Assembly: GCF_002252445.1 (NCBI RefSeq)
Contig: NZ_NNRJ01000012.1
Span: 62,001-126,000, forward strand
Length of the DNA stretch: 64,000 bases
From: Brucella thiophenivorans
GTDB taxonomy: Bacteria; Pseudomonadota; Alphaproteobacteria; Rhizobiales; Rhizobiaceae
Reading direction: 5' to 3'
Each line of letters starts with the position of its first letter. Position 1 is the first letter of the stretch. The translations under genes and the position numbers were made by a program. The notes under the pieces were generated by a model, which saw nothing but the letters and a program-made list of their open reading frames with translations, made no database searches and was not told the origin of the DNA. Shown one piece after another: positions 36,165 through 46,887 of the stretch.

Positions 36165-36237
36165 CAAAGCGCCCGACCTGGAATGATCGTTGCAATCAAG
36201 ACTTTCTCATGACAGAGCTGAAATCTACGTGTTATTT

Positions 36238-37071
36238 ATGACAAGAATCCTACCCAAGAAGCCGTTTTCCATGTCATGTGATCCGTTCTTTTCTCCAGTC
36301 CATCAGATCGATGGCAATTTCGGCCTCGGCCTGTTTCTGACAGCCGACCATGCCCGCCGCGATTTGCCCGAAGAATATGGTGATCTGGGGCTGCAAAAAA
36401 GCCAGTTCGACCGCCACATCGCTTATGATATTGGTGTTGAGGAACTCACCCGGCAACTGGCAGCAAGGCTTAATGCACCAGCCATCATGGGTGGCTTTTC
36501 CCGCCTGCTGATAGATCCCAATCGCGGCGAAGACGACCCGACACTCATCATGCAATTATCGGATGGCGCAGTCATTCCCGGCAATTATCCTCTCACGCCG
36601 CAAGAACGCGAAAAACGCCTCGACCATTTCTATCGGCCCTATCATGATGCTGTCGCGTCAATCAGCACACAGGTTGCGACAGCTCACGGCAAAGCTCCTC
36701 TGGTCATCGCCATCCATTCTTTCACGCCCAACTGGCGCGGCAAGGATCGCCCATGGCATATAGGGCTTTTGTGGGATTCCGATCCGCGCGCAGTAACGCC
36801 GCTTTTGTCCATGCTGCGCGATGAACCGGGACTGATCGTCGGCGATAATGAGCCATATGATGGCTCTTTGAAAAATGATGCGATGTATCGCCATGCAACA
36901 AGCCGTGGCTATGCGCATGTGCTCATTGAAGTCAGGCAGGATTTGATTGCGCAAAAATCTGGTGCAATTGAATGGGCCGAGCGGCTCGCACCAATGCTCA
37001 GGACCGTCAACAACATGCCTAAAATCCATGAAATTCGGCATTTCGGCTCGCGATCAGGCCCGATTGATTGA
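36238..37071 (+). CDS. N-formylglutamate amidohydrolase family protein
   Basis: The 277-residue protein has LTADHARRDLPEEYGDLGL, GGFSRLLIDPNR and AIHSFTPNWRG, typical of the family that cleaves N-formylglutamate or related amides. It lacks a histidine-degradation operon context, so the substrate is uncertain. Two starts are possible (ATG 36238 or 36271), neither with a strong ribosome site. Confidence 0.85.
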   Translation: MTRILPKKPFSMSCDPFFSPVHQIDGNFGLGLFLTADHARRDLPEEYGDLGLQKSQFDRHIAYDIGVEELTRQLAARLNAPAIMGGFSRLLIDPNRGEDDPTLIMQLSDGAVIPGNYPLTPQEREKRLDHFYRPYHDAVASISTQVATAHGKAPLVIAIHSFTPNWRGKDRPWHIGLLWDSDPRAVTPLLSMLRDEPGLIVGDNEPYDGSLKNDAMYRHATSRGYAHVLIEVRQDLIAQKSGAIEWAERLAPMLRTVNNMPKIHEIRHFGSRSGPID

Positions 37072-37247
37072 TGCTTTGCCCGTTATCCACAGCCTGACCG
37101 CAATAAAACACGGGTTTTTAGGCCAACTAGCTCTTAATTTTGCCCGCGACTCACAGGAAAACCATGACCAACTTTCGGCATGTGTTTTGTTCCTGTAACG
37201 AGAGACCTTTGCCCCTCATTCATAATCAAGTTGAATTGGAGAAACCT

Positions 37248-37508
37248 GTGAGCGACGATATTACCAGCGAAGCCCAGACCATTGCCGTTGGCCAGTTGCG
37301 TGCTTTCATCGAGCGCATCGAGCGTCTTGAAGAAGAAAAAAAGACCATTGGCGATGACATTAAGGAAGTTTACGCGGAATTGAAGGGTTCAGGGTTTGAC
37401 AGCAAGGTCGTAAGGACCATTATTCGTCTGCGTAAAAAAGAAGACCATGAACGTCAGGAAGAAGAAGCGATGCTCCAGCTTTATATGGACGCGCTTGGCA
37501 TGGGTTGA
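37248..37508 (+). CDS. gapR: nucleoid-associated protein GapR (DUF2312)
   Basis: The 86-residue protein has the GapR sequence: [20 protein letters not shown] and a basic, mostly helical second half ending MDALGMG. GapR binds overtwisted DNA ahead of replication and transcription. The start is GTG at 37248, seven bases after TTGGAG. Upstream in-frame sequence to 37140 is not part of the family. Confidence 0.92.
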   Translation: MSDDITSEAQTIAVGQLRAFIERIERLEEEKKTIGDDIKEVYAELKGSGFDSKVVRTIIRLRKKEDHERQEEEAMLQLYMDALGMG

Positions 37509-37591
37509 CTTTAACTACCCGTCTCTCTTCCTGGTTATCATAACGCTGCACGCCTGCGAGGGTTTGTATGCACAGGAAGGGGATAGGGTCC

Positions 37592-38539
37592 ATGGAGTTC
37601 AGAAAACTCGGACATACTGACTTCGAGGTTTCGCCGCTTTGTTTTGGCGGCAACGTATTTGGATGGACGGTCGATGAGGGAACATCGTTTTCGCTTCTCG
37701 ACCGTTTTGTCGATACAGGATTTAATTTCATCGACACGGCGGATGTCTATTCCGCATGGGCGCCGGGCAATATTGGCGGCGAATCCGAAACGATTATCGG
37801 CAACTGGCTGAAATCCCGCGGCCTGCGCCATAAAGTGGTCATTGCCACCAAGGTTGGCTCGGAAATGGGGCCAGATGAAAAAGGTCTTTCGCCAGCCTAT
37901 ATCCGCAAAGCCGTCGATGCCTCCCTCAAACGGCTGCAAACCGACTATATCGATCTTTATCAATCCCACTGGGATGATCCTGAAACGCCGTTCGAAGACG
38001 TGCTAGGCACCTATCAGGATCTGATTAAGGCGGGCAAAGTCCGTGCTATCGGCGCATCGAACCTCACGCCGGGTCGCCTTACAGAAGCGCTGGAAATATC
38101 CAGAAAACACGATCTGCCGCGCTATGAAACGCTGCAACCGCTCTATAATCTCTATGATCGTTCGGGGTTTGAGGACGAGCTGGAGGCTATCTGCCGCGAT
38201 AACCAGTTAGGGGTGATCAACTATTACGCGCTGGCATCCGGCTTTCTGACCGGCAAATACCGCTCAAAGGATGATCTTGGCCAGAGTGCACGCGGCGAGA
38301 GCGTTGAAAAATATCTGACTGATCGTGGATCGCGGATCATTGCGGCACTCGATCAGGTGGCGCGCGCAAATGATGCAACGCCCGCACAGATCGCAATTGC
38401 CTGGCTGATTGCTCAACCAACTGTCACCGCACCCATCGCCAGTGCAACACGCCTAACCCAGCTTAACGAACTGATTGATGCAGCGCAGATTAAACTGGAT
38501 TCCGAAGCTATCGCTTTGCTCGACAAAGCAAGCGCTTAA
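37592..38539 (+). CDS. aldo/keto reductase
   Basis: The 315-residue (beta/alpha)8 protein shows FIDTADVYSAW, VIATKVG, DYIDLYQSHW and the C-terminal cofactor region IASATRLTQLNEL. It reduces aldehydes or ketones with NADPH. The ATG at 37592 gives the usual MEFRKLG start; the frame to 37568 is less likely. Confidence 0.9.
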   Translation: MEFRKLGHTDFEVSPLCFGGNVFGWTVDEGTSFSLLDRFVDTGFNFIDTADVYSAWAPGNIGGESETIIGNWLKSRGLRHKVVIATKVGSEMGPDEKGLSPAYIRKAVDASLKRLQTDYIDLYQSHWDDPETPFEDVLGTYQDLIKAGKVRAIGASNLTPGRLTEALEISRKHDLPRYETLQPLYNLYDRSGFEDELEAICRDNQLGVINYYALASGFLTGKYRSKDDLGQSARGESVEKYLTDRGSRIIAALDQVARANDATPAQIAIAWLIAQPTVTAPIASATRLTQLNELIDAAQIKLDSEAIALLDKASA

Positions 38540-38560
38540 GAATTTTCGAGGGATAATAAA

Positions 38561-40375
38561 TTATCCCTCGATTTCTTCCCGCAACATCTCCAGTTCCAGC
38601 CATTCTTCTTCCATCGTGGAATGCTCTGTGCGCTTCTTTTCAAGAAGATCAGCGGTCTTGGCAAAGAGTGTCGGGTCTTTGGCATAAAGCTGCGGATCGG
38701 CAAGCTTGCCTTCCAGAACGCTCATTTCTTTTGTCAGCGCTTCCATTTTGCCGGGCAGAGATTCGAGAGCAAATTTCTGCTTATAGGAAAGCTTGCGCTT
38801 TTCCTCCCGCTTGGGCTGAACATTATTCTCGCTTTTTTCGCCAGAGCGCGCGGCAGCCGCATTCACATTACGGCGCGCGAGCGCCTGCTCTTTGCGCTGC
38901 GCCATCATATCCGCATAGCCACCGGCATATTCGAGCCAGTTGCCATCGCTTTCCGGCGCGATTACCGAAGTGACTGTACGATCAAGAAAATCACGATCGT
39001 GGCTGACAAGAATGACCGTGCCGGGAAAGCCTGCAACCAGTTCCTGCAAGAGATCAAGCGTTTCCATATCAAGATCGTTGGTCGGCTCATCAAGGATCAG
39101 CAGATTGGCAGGCCGTGCCAGAACACGCGCCAGCATGAGGCGCGCTCTTTCACCACCCGAAAGCTCGCGGATCGGCGTACGAATCTGTTCGGGCTGGAAA
39201 AGAAAGTCTTTCATATAGGAAACGACATGACGCTGTTCCCCATTGACGATGAGGCTCTCACCACGTCCGTCAGTCAGGTAATGCGCAAGCGTATCGTCCA
39301 GATTGAGGCTTTCACGCTTCTGATCAAGCTCAGCCATTTCCAGATTGACACCAAGCCGCAGAGTTCCAGAATCCGGTGCAAGTTTTCCGGTGAGGATGGA
39401 TAAAAGCGTGGTCTTGCCTGCGCCATTGGGACCAACAAGACCGATCCGGTCGCCACGCTGCACGCGGGTCGAAAAATCGCGAACCAGTACGCGCTCATCA
39501 TAGGCCTTATTGAGCTTTTTCGCTTCAATGACCAACTTGCCCGATTCCTTGGAATCGCTTGCAGCCAGTACAGCATTCCCCTGCGCCTTGCGATGATTGC
39601 GAAATTCTGAGCGCATCGAATGCAATTCGCCAAGACGGCGCACATTACGCTTGCGACGCGCGGTTACGCCATAGCGAAGCCAGTGTTCTTCACGCGCAAT
39701 CTGACGACCAAGCTTGTGGAGGTCACGCTCTTCTTCTTCGAGAACTTTATCGCGCCATTCCTCAAAATGTCCAAAGCCCTGATCGATGCGGCGCGTGATA
39801 CCACGATCAAGCCAGACAGTCGAACGGCTGACATTTTCAAGAAAACGGCGGTCATGCGAGATCAGCACGATGGCCGAACGGATCTGACGCAGTTCGTCTT
39901 CCAGCCATTCAATGGTATTGAGATCGAGATGGTTTGTCGGCTCATCAAGCAATAGAACATCAGGCTGCGGCGCGATCACGCGTGCAAGGGCTGCACGGCG
40001 CGCCTCACCACCAGACAGATGATCGGGTTTTTCTTCGCCAGTAAGGCCCAGATGCTCAAGAAGATAGGTTACGCGATGCGGATCATCTGCCGGTCCAAGC
40101 CCGGCTTCGACATATGCGCGTACATTGGGAAAACCATCAAGGTCCGGCACCTGCGGCAGATAGCGAACCGTAGCACCCGGATGCTTGAACACTTCGCCCG
40201 ATGTCGGTTCGACCATAGCAGCCGCGATTTTCAGCAATGTTGATTTGCCCGAACCATTGCGGCCGACCAGCGCAATGCGGTCGCCCTCACTCACAGAAAG
40301 GGCAGCTTCTTCCAGAAGCGGTGTGCCGCCAAAGGTGAGCTTGATCTGGTCGAGGCGAAGAAGCGGAGGAGCCAT
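38561..40375 (-). CDS. ABC-F family ATPase (Uup-like)
   Basis: The 604-residue protein contains two ABC domains without membrane segments (Walker A GRNGSGKST and GPNGAGKTT; LSGGEARRA and LSGGERARL). A linker joins them, and a C-terminal coiled coil (about 525-600) of the Uup type follows. ABC-F proteins act on the ribosome or, for Uup, on DNA precision and ribosome assembly. It converges on the aldo/keto reductase gene. Confidence 0.9.
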   Translation of the reverse strand: MAPPLLRLDQIKLTFGGTPLLEEAALSVSEGDRIALVGRNGSGKSTLLKIAAAMVEPTSGEVFKHPGATVRYLPQVPDLDGFPNVRAYVEAGLGPADDPHRVTYLLEHLGLTGEEKPDHLSGGEARRAALARVIAPQPDVLLLDEPTNHLDLNTIEWLEDELRQIRSAIVLISHDRRFLENVSRSTVWLDRGITRRIDQGFGHFEEWRDKVLEEEERDLHKLGRQIAREEHWLRYGVTARRKRNVRRLGELHSMRSEFRNHRKAQGNAVLAASDSKESGKLVIEAKKLNKAYDERVLVRDFSTRVQRGDRIGLVGPNGAGKTTLLSILTGKLAPDSGTLRLGVNLEMAELDQKRESLNLDDTLAHYLTDGRGESLIVNGEQRHVVSYMKDFLFQPEQIRTPIRELSGGERARLMLARVLARPANLLILDEPTNDLDMETLDLLQELVAGFPGTVILVSHDRDFLDRTVTSVIAPESDGNWLEYAGGYADMMAQRKEQALARRNVNAAAARSGEKSENNVQPKREEKRKLSYKQKFALESLPGKMEALTKEMSVLEGKLADPQLYAKDPTLFAKTADLLEKKRTEHSTMEEEWLELEMLREEIEG

Positions 40376-40458
40376 GGTTCTCTTTGAAATATGCCGTTGA
40401 AAATTCCGCCCTGCTTGTCGGGGACAAAAGTCGTTCTGTCAAATGGAACCGTCAAAAA

Positions 40459-40490
40459 ACAAACAGGCCGGGTTTCCCCGGCCTGTTTTT
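40459..40490 (-). terminator. terminator of the glycine-zipper gene
   Basis: CAGGCCGGG/CCCGGCCTG with A and T runs on both sides, 17 bp after the stop of the leftward lipoprotein gene. Confidence 0.8.
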
Positions 40491-40506
40491 GAAGAGTAGC
40501 AACCTG

Positions 40507-40791
40507 TTATTGGCAAGGTGCTTCGTAAACGCGACCGTAATTGTCACGGTAACGGCAATACTGAACATTGTTGCGTGTTGTCGCTGCACCCAGCAAAGTA
40601 CCACCCACAGCACCAATTGCAGCGCCGGTCAAAGCACCGCGACCGCTGCCACCAATAGCGCCACCAGCGAGCGCACCAAGTGCTGCGCCGCCAACGCCGT
40701 AACCGGCTGTACGCTGTTCACCCGTCGTGCATGCTGCTGTTGAGAACGCAAGCGCACCAACGATTGCGATCATGGAAAGACGTGACTTCAT
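40507..40791 (-). CDS. glycine-zipper lipoprotein
   Basis: The 94-residue protein has a lipoprotein signal ending FSTAAC (Cys near 21) and a glycine-zipper segment (GYGVGGAALGALAGGAIGG and GRGALTGAAIGAVGGTLLG). Such proteins sit in the outer membrane, like the 17-kDa antigen/SlyB family. The C-terminus holds two cysteines (YCRYRDNYGRVYEAPC). ATG 40791 is preceded by a GGAG sequence. Confidence 0.85.
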   Translation of the reverse strand: MKSRLSMIAIVGALAFSTAACTTGEQRTAGYGVGGAALGALAGGAIGGSGRGALTGAAIGAVGGTLLGAATTRNNVQYCRYRDNYGRVYEAPCQ

Positions 40792-40937
40792 GAAACAATC
40801 TCCTACTAGAGTTACACCAACACCGACTTTGCGTCCCCAATTTCGGCGCAAGGCGGATAATTCCCGCTGAGGCTATTTACAATACGTTTCGCTCGTCAGC
40901 GTCAAGCAGTTTCAGTTGATAAGGTTAGCAGCCACTC

Positions 40938-41582
40938 TTAAAGAAGAACTCCCTCATTCAAGTTGGCTACAAGTATCGCAAGACCTGAACGCACGGAAAC
41001 GCAAAGAGTTCCACGCACAATATTGGAAACAGTCCATGAAGATCCAAAAGGCAGGGTCACGTTGTCTAACGGCCACTCTGCATTTGTGATTGAAAGTCCT
41101 TCAACTTTGCTAAAATTCACAATGCTGAATGACGTGCCATCGGGAAAATCATAAACATATTCTCCCCCAACCACGGGCCAGGCCTCCTCGGCACCACTCG
41201 AAAGCAGAATGTCTCGACCAAGTGCGGCCTGAGCTGTCGCCATCGTAAGATGCAGCAATGTATGATCTGTGCGCGGACCACCAAATGCGCCGCATAAAAT
41301 GACCTTCTTAGCGCCGCGCTCAAAAGCTTCCTCGAGCGCCAACTCTCCATCAGTCATATCTTTGGCGGCAGGAAATGTCCTCTGCGGAACGTGCGCATAT
41401 TGCAGCAGCAGGTCTTGAGAAGTTGAATCAAAATCACCCAGCCACAGCTCCGGCTCGACGCCGAGCGCTATTGCATGGCGAATGCCACCATCAGCGGCCA
41501 GAACCCGCGCACCGGATATCTGCCGTTTCAAACGTTCGGTGACGACGAGATCGCCGCCGAGAAGAATGACAAATGTACTCAT
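40938..41582 (-). CDS. thiN: thiamine diphosphokinase
   Basis: The 214-residue protein has the thiamine pyrophosphokinase pattern: VLAADGGIRHAIALGVEPELWLGDFDS, TDGELALEEAFERGA and GGPRTDHTLLHL. It converts thiamine to the cofactor TPP. It stands back to back with the riboswitch-controlled thiamine uptake operon. ATG 41582 gives the family start. Confidence 0.92.
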   Translation of the reverse strand: MSTFVILLGGDLVVTERLKRQISGARVLAADGGIRHAIALGVEPELWLGDFDSTSQDLLLQYAHVPQRTFPAAKDMTDGELALEEAFERGAKKVILCGAFGGPRTDHTLLHLTMATAQAALGRDILLSSGAEEAWPVVGGEYVYDFPDGTSFSIVNFSKVEGLSITNAEWPLDNVTLPFGSSWTVSNIVRGTLCVSVRSGLAILVANLNEGVLL

Positions 41583-41682
41583 AAATCGCTCATAACACGC
41601 AGGAATCCTTCCCGGAAGCCTGCTTGTTGAAGATGCACTCCCTTGCCCTTCTTCGAGCAAAGCACTATTGTTGATCTTGCTC

Positions 41683-41777
41683 TAACGGGGTGCCATTCGA
41701 TCTTTGAATGGCTGAGAGGCCGCACTCCGGCTAACCCGCTGAACCTGATCCGGTTTGTACCGGCGGAGGGATTAGAT
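41683..41777 (+). promoter_or_regulatory. TPP riboswitch
   Basis: The sequence contains the conserved THI-box blocks in order: GGGGTGCC, GGCTGAGAGGC, ACCCGCTGAACCTGATCCGG and ACCGGCGGAGGGATTA. It lies about 60 bp before thiB. TPP binding should reduce expression of thiBPQ, probably by hiding the AAGGA ribosome site. Confidence 0.95.
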
Positions 41778-41837
41778 GCTGCCCTTTATCCATAACGGCG
41801 CTCAATCCTTTTCAATATGAAGAAAGGACATGCCGTT

Positions 41838-42836
41838 ATGCGGCTTTTATCTCTGCTTACAATATCTCTGACCGCGGCTTTTGCTTTTTCAGCGCAGGCC
41901 AAGGACAAGCTGACCATTTATACCTATGACAGTTTCGTTTCCGAATGGGGTCCGGGGCCGAAGGTCAAAGAAAACTTCGAGAAAGAATGCGATTGCGAGC
42001 TGGAATTTGTTGCATCGGCTGATGGCGTGGCCCTACTCAACCGCCTCAAGCTTGAAGGCGGCAACACCAAAGCCGACATCGTTCTGGGTCTTGATACAAA
42101 TCTTACCACGGAGGCCCGCGCCACCGGCTATTTCGCGCCAAGCAATGTTGATCTTGCCAATATCAATGTGCCGGGTGGCTTCAAGGACGATATTTTCGTG
42201 CCGTATGACTACGGCTATTTCGCCATTGTTTATGATTCAGAAAAGCTGCCCAATCCGCCGCAATCCCTGAAAGAACTGGTTGAAGGCGATCCATCGCAGA
42301 AAATCGTCATTCAGGACCCGCGCACATCGACACCGGGCCTTGGTATTCTGCTCTGGATCAAATCGGTCTATGGCGATCACGCAGGCGAAGCCTGGCAGAA
42401 GCTGCAAAAGCGTATTCTGACGGTCACGCCCGGCTGGTCGGAGGCCTACGGCTTGTTCACCAAAGGTGAAGCGCCGATGGTGCTTTCCTACACGACCTCG
42501 CCTGCCTATCACATGATTGCCGAAAACACCGAACGCTATAAGGCTTTGGCCTTTCCTGAAGGCAATTACCTTCAGATCGAGCTTGCAGCCCAGACCACGA
42601 CGGGTGCCAAAAATCCACTTGCGCAAAAATTTCTCGCTTTCATGACCGGCCCCGGTTTTCAAGATGTAATTCCAGAAACCAACTGGATGTACCCGGCAGG
42701 CAAGACTTCCGTGCCGCTTGCGTCAGCCTTCGACAAACTACCAAAGCCTGAAAAGACATTGCTGATCCCGGCCGATGACGTTGCGAAAAACCGCAAATCG
42801 TGGGTCGACGAATGGCTTGAAGCTTCGAGCAAATGA
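41838..42836 (+). CDS. thiB: thiamine ABC transporter, substrate-binding protein
   Basis: The 332-residue periplasmic protein has a signal peptide ending SAQA (about 23). It has the thiamine/tbpA features [29 protein letters not shown] and [17 protein letters not shown] 41838 has AAGGA nine bases upstream; an ATG at 41817 has none. Its TGA overlaps the thiP start. Confidence 0.93.
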   Translation: MRLLSLLTISLTAAFAFSAQAKDKLTIYTYDSFVSEWGPGPKVKENFEKECDCELEFVASADGVALLNRLKLEGGNTKADIVLGLDTNLTTEARATGYFAPSNVDLANINVPGGFKDDIFVPYDYGYFAIVYDSEKLPNPPQSLKELVEGDPSQKIVIQDPRTSTPGLGILLWIKSVYGDHAGEAWQKLQKRILTVTPGWSEAYGLFTKGEAPMVLSYTTSPAYHMIAENTERYKALAFPEGNYLQIELAAQTTTGAKNPLAQKFLAFMTGPGFQDVIPETNWMYPAGKTSVPLASAFDKLPKPEKTLLIPADDVAKNRKSWVDEWLEASSK

Positions 42837-44449
42837 GAAAAACGCCGACCATCAGCCGTCAAAAACCTGCGATGAAATCACTCGCAGGCGTGCTGGCACT
42901 TACCTTTTTGGCGGTTCTGGTCGGCGGTTCGCTACTCGCGCTGGCTCTCGAAGCCAGCGGCTTTGATACGGATGTCTATTTCGACAGCTATCTGCTGCGC
43001 GTTGCGCGTTTCACGGTTTGGCAAGCAGCCCTATCGGCTCTTTTGTCGGTGTTGTTCGCCATTCCCGTGGCGCGCGCCCTTTATGCAGAATCAAATTTTC
43101 CGGGTCGCGGACTTATTCTGCGCCTTTTCGCACTTCCACTGGCGCTACCAGCACTTGTGACGGTGCTTGGCATCACCAGCATTTACGGACGCAACGGATT
43201 TATTGCGCAGCTTTCGCAATCGACGTTCTATCCGGTCTCGCCCGATATTTACGGCCTGACCGGCATTCTGATTGCGCATGTGTTCTTCAATATGCCGCTG
43301 GCAGTAAGGCTTATTCTGGCTGCTTACGAATCGATTCCAGCCGATTACTGGAAGCTTTCGGCACAGCTTGGCATGGGAAACAGATCGCGCTTTCGGCTTA
43401 TCGAATGGCCGGTCATTCGCCGCAATCTGCCGGGCATGGTCGGTCTGATCTTCATGCTTTGCGTCACAAGTTTCACCACGGTTCTGACACTCGGCGGCGG
43501 ACCGCGTGCAACAACATTGGAAGTTGCAATTTACCAAAGCCTGCATTTCGATTTCGATCCCGCCCGCGCTGTCGCTCTTACGCTTGCCCAGCTTGCACTG
43601 ACGCTTTTCATTTTGCTGGCCCTGCGCCTCACCGGACGCCCTTCGGAAGAAGGTTTTACGCTGGCCCGTAGCGCGAGACGCTATGCAAAGCCTTCAGCAA
43701 AAGAACGCCTTTTCAACATCGCGGCCATTGCAACTGGCTTTCTCTATGTCGCCTTACCAGTCATCGGTATCATCATATCAGGCCTTGCTGCCGATCTTAT
43801 CCGTCTGTTAAGCGAACACATTGTGTGGCGTGCGATCAGCACTAGCTTAGTGCTTGGTTTTTCCGCAGCGCTCCTCTCGGTCATTCTCTCGCTTTCGCTC
43901 GTTATCGCACGTGAAGCGACAAAAAGCCTGCAGCTTGCCAATCTGTTTGACACGGGCGCAAGCCTCATTCTGGTCATGCCGCCCATCGTTCTGGGTGCGG
44001 GATGGTTCATCCTGCTGCGCCATTTCACCGATCCCTTCATGATGGCCCCCTTCATGGTGGTGACAGTCAATGCGGCTATGGCCATGCCCTTTGCCGTACG
44101 CCTGTTACGGCCCGCTTGGGACACATCCGCTGCACGCCACAACCGGCTGTGCGCCCAGCTTGGCATCAAAGGTCTCAACCGTTTGCGACTGATCGACTGG
44201 CCATCCATCCGAAAGCCTTTCGGAATGGCCTTTGCCTTTGCGATGGCGCTTTCGCTTGGTGATCTCGGCACCATAGCCCTGTTTGGCAGCGATGCATTGC
44301 TGACCCTGCCCTATCTGCTGTTTCAGCGCATGGGCAGCTATCGCACATTCGACGCAGCAGGCCTTGCATTGATCCTCGGAATCTTATGTCTTGGCCTGAT
44401 GATGATTGCAGATCGTGCTGCGGAACGAAAGGAATACAAGCGTTCATGA
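42833..44449 (+). CDS. thiP: thiamine ABC transporter, permease
   Basis: The 538-residue protein has about twelve membrane helices and two copies of the permease signature region ([20 protein letters not shown] and [20 protein letters not shown]), the fused ThiP form. It starts by ATGA overlap with thiB and ends by ATGA overlap with thiQ. Confidence 0.93.
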   Translation: MRKTPTISRQKPAMKSLAGVLALTFLAVLVGGSLLALALEASGFDTDVYFDSYLLRVARFTVWQAALSALLSVLFAIPVARALYAESNFPGRGLILRLFALPLALPALVTVLGITSIYGRNGFIAQLSQSTFYPVSPDIYGLTGILIAHVFFNMPLAVRLILAAYESIPADYWKLSAQLGMGNRSRFRLIEWPVIRRNLPGMVGLIFMLCVTSFTTVLTLGGGPRATTLEVAIYQSLHFDFDPARAVALTLAQLALTLFILLALRLTGRPSEEGFTLARSARRYAKPSAKERLFNIAAIATGFLYVALPVIGIIISGLAADLIRLLSEHIVWRAISTSLVLGFSAALLSVILSLSLVIAREATKSLQLANLFDTGASLILVMPPIVLGAGWFILLRHFTDPFMMAPFMVVTVNAAMAMPFAVRLLRPAWDTSAARHNRLCAQLGIKGLNRLRLIDWPSIRKPFGMAFAFAMALSLGDLGTIALFGSDALLTLPYLLFQRMGSYRTFDAAGLALILGILCLGLMMIADRAAERKEYKRS

Positions 44450-45177
44450 ATGCATCAGCAGAAATCAAGCTTCGCGATGTGCGTTTCAGCTATGGCGAAA
44501 CCACCATGCATTTCGACGTCACCGTTCCGGGCGGCATGATTGCGGCAATCGTCGGCCCCAGCGGTTCAGGCAAGTCCACATTTCTGAATCTCGTTGCAGG
44601 ATTTGAAATACCGCAATCCGGACAGATTCTAATCGGCAACACCGATGTCACCGATTTTCCCCCTGCATCGCGACCCGTTTCGATGGTGTTTCAGGAGAAT
44701 AATCTTTTCGCGCATCTCAGCGTCGAACAGAATGTCGGACTTGGCCGTTCTCCCAATCTGAAACTGAATGCACAAGACCGCAAAGCCATTGCCAATGCGC
44801 TCGCCCGCGTGGGGCTTGATGGTAAAGAGCAACGCAAACCTGAAGCGCTTTCTGGCGGTGAGCGCCAGCGTGTTGCTATCGCACGCGCTTTGGTGCGCGA
44901 ACAGCCGGTGTTACTGCTCGATGAGGCTTTTGCATCGCTTGGACCGGCACTACGCCACCAGATGCTCGATCTTGTGCGCGCATTGCATGAAGAAAATAAA
45001 ATGACCGTGCTGATGGTCACGCATACGCCCGAAGACGCGCTCTATCTCGACGCTTTGTTGCTGTTTTTGGACAACGGCCAAATTTCTGCGCAGGGCCCTT
45101 CACTTGAATTGCTGTCATCATCTGGACCGGAAGCTTTGCGGCGCTATATCGGTGAACGGGTGCCAAAGCTCAATTAG
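44446..45177 (+). CDS. thiQ: thiamine ABC transporter, ATPase
   Basis: The 243-residue ABC ATPase has Walker [10 protein letters not shown], signature [16 protein letters not shown] and Walker B VLLLDEAF. It is shorter than average for the family, as ThiQ is. It powers thiamine import with ThiB and ThiP. Confidence 0.93.
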   Translation: MNASAEIKLRDVRFSYGETTMHFDVTVPGGMIAAIVGPSGSGKSTFLNLVAGFEIPQSGQILIGNTDVTDFPPASRPVSMVFQENNLFAHLSVEQNVGLGRSPNLKLNAQDRKAIANALARVGLDGKEQRKPEALSGGERQRVAIARALVREQPVLLLDEAFASLGPALRHQMLDLVRALHEENKMTVLMVTHTPEDALYLDALLLFLDNGQISAQGPSLELLSSSGPEALRRYIGERVPKLN

Positions 45178-45441
45178 AGTTACGGTGGCGGACATATTTT
45201 GTTCGTAATCAGCTTGAAGAACACTTTGAACGCTGAGCTGCTTCTTGTAGGCAGGTAAGTGAATAGCTAGATTTACGTCACAAGATCGATACCGAATAAT
45301 TGCGAGGGTAAAATACTGATCCGTCAACAGACCCGTACTCGGGCCTCCCTGTGCCTTCCAGTCCTGCTGACAGCACCCCTGTCAGCCCTCTCGTCAAAGT
45401 GGACACAGCGCAATTGGCGGAAACCAGCCACTGGTCTTGGC

Positions 45442-46872
45442 TTGCTGGCTGTTGCCTTGATTTCCGGCTGCCAGTCGATCAATTCGAGCAAGGATCTCGG
45501 CCTCCAACCATCGTCTAATCCGGTAACGGTCGAAAACGTCACACGCAATGATCGTCTGGCACAAATCGGTGCACAGCAGCATCCGCGCATTCTTGCCACC
45601 TATGGCGGCGAATACAAGGATCAGAAGCTAGAGCGCATGGTTGCCAAAATCGTTGGCAACCTGACGACTGTTTCCGACAAGCCGGACCAGACCTATCGTA
45701 TTACAATTCTCGACAGCCCCAATATCAATGCTTTCGCATTGCCCGGCGGCTTTCTCTATGTGACGCGCGGTCTTCTGGCGCTCGCCAATGATTCATCGGA
45801 AGTCGCAGCCGTTATCGCCCACGAAATGGGTCATGTGGTCGCCAATCACGGTATTCTTCGTCAAGAAAAGGAAGCCGAAACGGCCATTGCCGGACGAGTT
45901 GCGACCGAAGTGCTGCATAATGAAAACGCAAGCCGTGAAGCCACGATTCGCGGCAAACTGCGCCTTGCGCAGTTCTCGCGCAATCAGGAACTGCAAGCTG
46001 ATGCCATCGGCATCAAGATGATCGGTGAAGCGGGTTATGATCCGTTTGCTTCCGCGCGCTTCCTGCAATCGATGGAAGCCTATTCGGATTTCCGCTCGGT
46101 CTCTGGCGCAACCGATGCAAGCCTCGACTTTCTTGCAAGCCATCCTGCAACTCCGCAGCGTATTCAGCTTGCACTCGGACATGCGCGGCGCATCGGCGCG
46201 CCGGGCGTTGGCACTATGGACCGTGATTCCTTTCTCAACGGCATCGACGGCCTGCTTTATGGCGACTCACCCAATGAAGGCTATGTGCGTGAGCAGACAT
46301 TCCTTCATCCCAAGCTTGGCGTAACCTTCACGGCACCCGAGGGTTTCGCAATTGACAATTCGGCAACTGCCGTCATGGCCAGCGGACCGGGCGAGGTTGC
46401 CATCCGCTTTGATGGTGCATCGCTACCTTCGGGTTCCAGCCTTACCGATTATATCAAATCAGGCTGGGTCACAGGCCTTGATGAAAGCTCGATCCGATCC
46501 ATCACGATCAACGGCCTGCCTGCGGCAACCGCACGCGCAAGCGCTGATCGTTGGGAATTCGACATTGTGGTCATCGGTGCCAATAACAAGGTCTATCGCT
46601 TCCTCACAGCAGCACCCAAGGGCAGCAATGCGCTCATGCCTGCCTCGCAAAGCGTAACGCAATCCTTCCGCCTGCTTTCACCCACTGAGCAACAGTCCAT
46701 CAAGCCTCTGCGTATTCGCGTGGTGACCGTGAAGCCAGGAGACACGATGGCGAGCCTTTCGGCGCGTATGCAGGGAACAACCCGCAAGCTTGAACTGTTC
46801 CGCCTGCTTAATGCCATGTCTGCGGGCGCAACCGTATCAGTTGGTGATCGGGTCAAGCTGATCAGCGAATAA
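45442..46872 (+). CDS. M48 metalloprotease lipoprotein with C-terminal LysM-like domain
   Basis: From the TTG at 45442 the protein has 476 residues. It carries a lipobox LISGC at 7-11, zinc motif HEMGH (about 127-131) with NHG, a downstream Glu in QELQADAIGIKM, and a LysM-like end (VTVKPGDTMASLSARM ... VGDRVKLIS). It resembles BepA/YfgC-like envelope proteases. The TTG leaves no basic region before the lipobox. The frame is open from 45271 and would add KWTQRNWRKPATGLG, an ideal signal start, but has no ATG, GTG or TTG there. A CTG at 45316 follows GAGGG by seven bases. Confidence 0.85.
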   Translation: MLAVALISGCQSINSSKDLGLQPSSNPVTVENVTRNDRLAQIGAQQHPRILATYGGEYKDQKLERMVAKIVGNLTTVSDKPDQTYRITILDSPNINAFALPGGFLYVTRGLLALANDSSEVAAVIAHEMGHVVANHGILRQEKEAETAIAGRVATEVLHNENASREATIRGKLRLAQFSRNQELQADAIGIKMIGEAGYDPFASARFLQSMEAYSDFRSVSGATDASLDFLASHPATPQRIQLALGHARRIGAPGVGTMDRDSFLNGIDGLLYGDSPNEGYVREQTFLHPKLGVTFTAPEGFAIDNSATAVMASGPGEVAIRFDGASLPSGSSLTDYIKSGWVTGLDESSIRSITINGLPAATARASADRWEFDIVVIGANNKVYRFLTAAPKGSNALMPASQSVTQSFRLLSPTEQQSIKPLRIRVVTVKPGDTMASLSARMQGTTRKLELFRLLNAMSAGATVSVGDRVKLISE

Positions 46873-46887
46873 GGGGAGCGCTTGGAA

